Source of the DNA: Acidocella sp.
GTDB lineage: Bacteria; Pseudomonadota; Alphaproteobacteria; Acetobacterales; Acetobacteraceae
Assembly (NCBI GenBank): GCA_026224875.1
Contig: JAMFRU010000041.1
Location: 1-42,669, forward strand
Reading direction: 5' to 3'
Length of the DNA: 42,669 nt
This document shows positions 41,026 through 42,669 of this stretch, in pieces. The position numbers and the translations under genes are program-made. The notes below the pieces were generated by a model. That model was not told the DNA's origin. It saw only the letters and a program-made list of their open reading frames with translations, and did no database searches. The stretch's first letter is position 1; each line of letters starts with the position of its first letter.

Positions 41026-41427
41026 TCAGCCGGAAATCACCGCTGTCGTGGCGATTTCGATGAGGAATTCCGGCTTCACCATTTCGCCTTTTAAGCAGAA
41101 GCGGGCAGGCAGAAATGCGGCGAAATACTCAACATAGACGGCGTTCATTTTGTGATAATCTTCCATGTCGCGCAGGAAAATTTGATTAAAGGTGACATCT
41201 GCCATCGTACCGCCGGCCGTCTCGATTACCTCTTTGATGCTGTCCAGTACGCGGCGCGTTTGCAGTTCGATATCGCCGAGGCCGACGATGCTGCCGTCAT
41301 AAGGATCTATTGCGAGCATGCCGGCGACATAGACATGATTGCCGGCCTTGACGCCCCAGTTCAAATGCCGCGTGCCGTTTGCCGTCTGCCCGGGAAGCCA
41401 ATCCTTAGGGTTAATCGCTGTATTCAT
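41026..41427 (-). CDS. RidA-family protein (third in window)
   Basis: This 133-residue RidA-fold protein shows NHVYVAGMLAIDPYDGSIVG, QTRRVLDSIKEVIETAGGTM, and PARFCLKGEMVKPEFLIEIATTAV. The PAR motif with the carboxylate-binding Arg and the terminal Glu-rich strand are intact, unlike the RutC-like copy at 35069. AAAGGAC lies well placed before the ATG. It is convergent with the AraC gene and may be controlled by it or by a separate promoter in the region beyond 41428. Its role is probably imine or enamine hydrolysis. Confidence 0.85.
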   Translation of the reverse strand: MNTAINPKDWLPGQTANGTRHLNWGVKAGNHVYVAGMLAIDPYDGSIVGLGDIELQTRRVLDSIKEVIETAGGTMADVTFNQIFLRDMEDYHKMNAVYVEYFAAFLPARFCLKGEMVKPEFLIEIATTAVISG

Positions 41428-41637
41428 TTTCAGGGTGTCCTTTTGTAGGCCAACATACCGTCGTTATAGGCGTATTCTACCGCACCTTAGATATAGGTAT
41501 ATGGATAAACGCGCACAAATAACGTCACTAGCTCACCTGCGGGCACGGAACAAATCGCTTGTTAGACGGCTCAATGGGCCGGCGCGCTCACGGGGATAGC
41601 ATGGGGCTACTGCAAAAATTGCTTGGAAAATAAAGGA
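41428..41637. other. Intergenic region upstream of the third RidA gene
   Basis: I see no gene, RNA or strong repeat in this stretch. It should contain the promoter of the minus-strand RidA gene, but no clear -35/-10 or -24/-12 pattern stands out. Confidence 0.3.
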
Positions 41638-41960
41638 AAAGCAGATCGAGCTTCACAACCCTGTATTCAGAAATTCGCAACACAGAGATGGCGTCTGGTC
41701 GCGCGACGACTTCATCTGGAATGGCGTGCATGACCGCTACATCTGCCCAGAGAGCAAAACTGGTCCAATATCACAGGACCTATGCTATGCTGCGGAGGAT
41801 CATCGACAAAGATTGCCGCCACCGCTACCATGTCACCAAAGGACGTTGCTTGGTTTACCCGTCGAAACCCATCTGGAGCGAACGCGCCGGCTCGCAGATT
41901 CCCGTGATTTAATTGAGAACAGCCGTGACGTGCCGCATGTGACAGTATCTGTGCGAAGCG
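41638..41960 (+). pseudogene. Decayed IS1182-like transposase fragment
   Basis: Coding sense moves between frames. NPVFRNSQHRDGVWSRDDF and VHDRYICPESK are in one frame. YHRTYAMLRR and VTKGRCLVYPSKPIW follow in a second. RRLADSRDLIENSRDV is back in the first. The order and motifs (PVF..S.RxDGxxSRxDF, DxYICP, C..CP.KP) resemble the middle of IS1182-family transposases. At least two frameshifts and the missing ends make it non-functional. No terminal inverted repeats can be assigned. Confidence 0.6.
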
Positions 41961-42031
41961 GCACAAATTGTGCCAGTAGTGATCGTTTGATGCCTGTCAG
42001 CAGAAAATGCTCAGTGTAGTTAACTCTCGGT

Positions 42032-42051
42032 GGTTGCGGGCCCCCGCAACC
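42032..42051. repeat. Perfect hairpin next to the transposase remnants
   Basis: GGTTGCGGG and CCCGCAACC, with a two-base loop, form a perfect inverted repeat. A second perfect one, AGAAATTTA-TT-TAAATTTCT, lies at 42075-42094. Neither has a T-run. Both lie between the two transposase remnants and may be relics of element ends. Confidence 0.4.
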
Positions 42052-42241
42052 AGACTAAAGTATTGATATACAAAAGAAATTTATTTAAATTTCTGTCGGC
42101 ATGTGAGCCATCAGATTTTTAGCCTGACGGGACCCAGCTCATCATTAAAAACTTTACCCAAAATCAATCGCATTTGAGGCGGCAAAACCTTCACAAGACT
42201 TACACGGTTTCATCGAATATCCGCCGGTTATTCGGTAATCC

Positions 42242-42262
42242 CCCCGTTTTTGACGGGGTTTT
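42242..42262 (+). terminator. Terminator-like hairpin at the edge of the IS3 remnant
   Basis: CCCCGT, a five-base loop and ACGGGG are followed by TTTTA. It abuts the stop of the minus-strand transposase remnant (42261), so it may be part of the IS3 element's end rather than a gene terminator. Confidence 0.4.
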
Positions 42263-42550
42263 ACGCTAGAATTTGCGCGGCGAGTTTCAATTTCTGTGCG
42301 GGTGTGATCCCGCCTATACCCATATTGGGGCGTTCGTTATTATACGTCCAGAGCCATTGCGTGGCGTAGTCCTGTGCCTCCTCGATGGTTTCGATGATTT
42401 GCTAGTCAAGCCACTCATGCCGGACCGTTCGGTTGTAGCGTTCAACATAGGCATTCTGCTGCGGCTTGCCGGGTTGGATGTGGCGGATGCTAATATGTCG
42501 CTGCTCAGCCCAGGCCCGCAGTTTCCACTGATGTATTCTGGACCGTAGCA
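42261..42550 (-). pseudogene. IS3-family transposase (OrfB) C-terminal remnant
   Basis: The last ~95 codons of an IS3-family integrase-core transposase are visible: GPEYISG, then KLRAWAEQRH and IQPGKPQQNAYVERYNRTVR, then TQWLWTYNNERPNMG and GGITPAQKLKLAA. The Glu of the DDE triad is in NAYVERYN. One A is missing in the GGAAACTGCGG stretch (around 42521-42527), which breaks the frame. A TAG (42404-42402) interrupts HEWLD-QIIE. Upstream of YGPEYIS the sequence is unrelated. The element is dead. Confidence 0.8.
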
Positions 42551-42578
42551 CATTTCGAACGAGGCTACGGACTTCGGA

Positions 42579-42619
42579 ATGCGGGGCGCGGAGCCCTTGC
42601 GTAGCGCAGCGCCCCGCAT
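42579..42619. repeat. 11-base inverted repeat near the right edge
   Basis: ATGCGGGGCGC (42579-42589) and GCGCCCCGCAT (42609-42619) are perfect inverted copies enclosing 19 bases, just beyond the point where IS3 homology ends. It could be the end of another mobile element or a hairpin. Nothing else is recognisable to 42669. Confidence 0.4.
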
Positions 42620-42669
42620 AAGGCGGCCATGGTAGGGCAAAGAATCTCTAGAATGCAGGTGTTCGAAGC

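Noticed and set aside
1-42669. CRISPR arrays, tRNA and rRNA genes, phage genes
   Set aside because: No regularly spaced repeats, no cloverleaf or rRNA-like sequence, and no phage structural proteins were seen.

Overview
The window looks like chromosomal DNA of a GC-rich alphaproteobacterium, most likely an acidophilic Acetobacteraceae member (Acidocella/Acidiphilium-like). The basis is protein character: the Rhodospirillales-type GspL/GspD, the OmpL-like porin, the secreted phosphoesterase paired with a di-haem peroxidase, and the many flavin oxidoreductases. I see no rRNA, tRNA or CRISPR. Both edges and the last kilobase carry transposase fragments, so this is an accessory, rearranged region.

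1-15.9 kb: a catabolic regulon that appears to depend on sigma-54. An AcoR-type enhancer-binding activator (9771-11753) sits among five near-perfect -24/-12 promoters. They drive (i) an operon of a luciferase-like monooxygenase, a GMC oxidoreductase, an HD-domain oxygenase-like protein, a DAO-family flavoenzyme and a second GMC oxidoreductase; (ii) an aldonolactone-oxidase-like flavoprotein; (iii) an aldehyde dehydrogenase and a RidA protein; (iv) an APC amine/amino-acid permease; (v) an outer-membrane porin. Together they form an uptake-plus-oxidation route for an unidentified amine, amino alcohol or similar compound. The last gene of operon (i) has lost its 3' end, apparently to an IS630-type insertion at the left edge.

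16-18.7 kb: a DadA-like flavoenzyme behind a tandem glycine riboswitch, a stand-alone FkbH-like HAD protein and a small lytic transglycosylase. 18.8-30.8 kb: a type II secretion locus (gspE-F-H-J-L-[M]-D-K on the minus strand, gspG on the plus strand, prepilin peptidase further on). It is visibly decayed: gspJ has a one-base frameshift, and a deletion fuses the first codons of gspM to the C-terminal half of gspD. Between gspE and the prepilin peptidase lie a secreted phosphoesterase and a di-haem cytochrome c peroxidase, preceded by a Fur-like box.

31.1-31.7 kb: a MazEF-type toxin-antitoxin pair with its own palindromic operator. 31.9-41.4 kb: a second catabolic island with an alpha/beta hydrolase (RutD-like), a LysR regulator, a RutA-like flavin monooxygenase, a RutC-like RidA protein, a complete BMP-type ABC importer (Tat-exported binding protein, double ATPase, two permeases), an AraC regulator and a convergent third RidA protein. 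Two copies of the palindrome GTTGC-N7-GCAAC, one in the LysR/hydrolase divergent region and one before the rutA-like gene, suggest a single LysR regulon. I read it as import and oxidative ring opening of a nucleobase-like heterocycle by a variant of the Rut pathway that lacks rutB, rutE and rutF here.

41.4-42.7 kb: mostly non-coding, with two decayed transposase remnants (IS1182-like and IS3-like).
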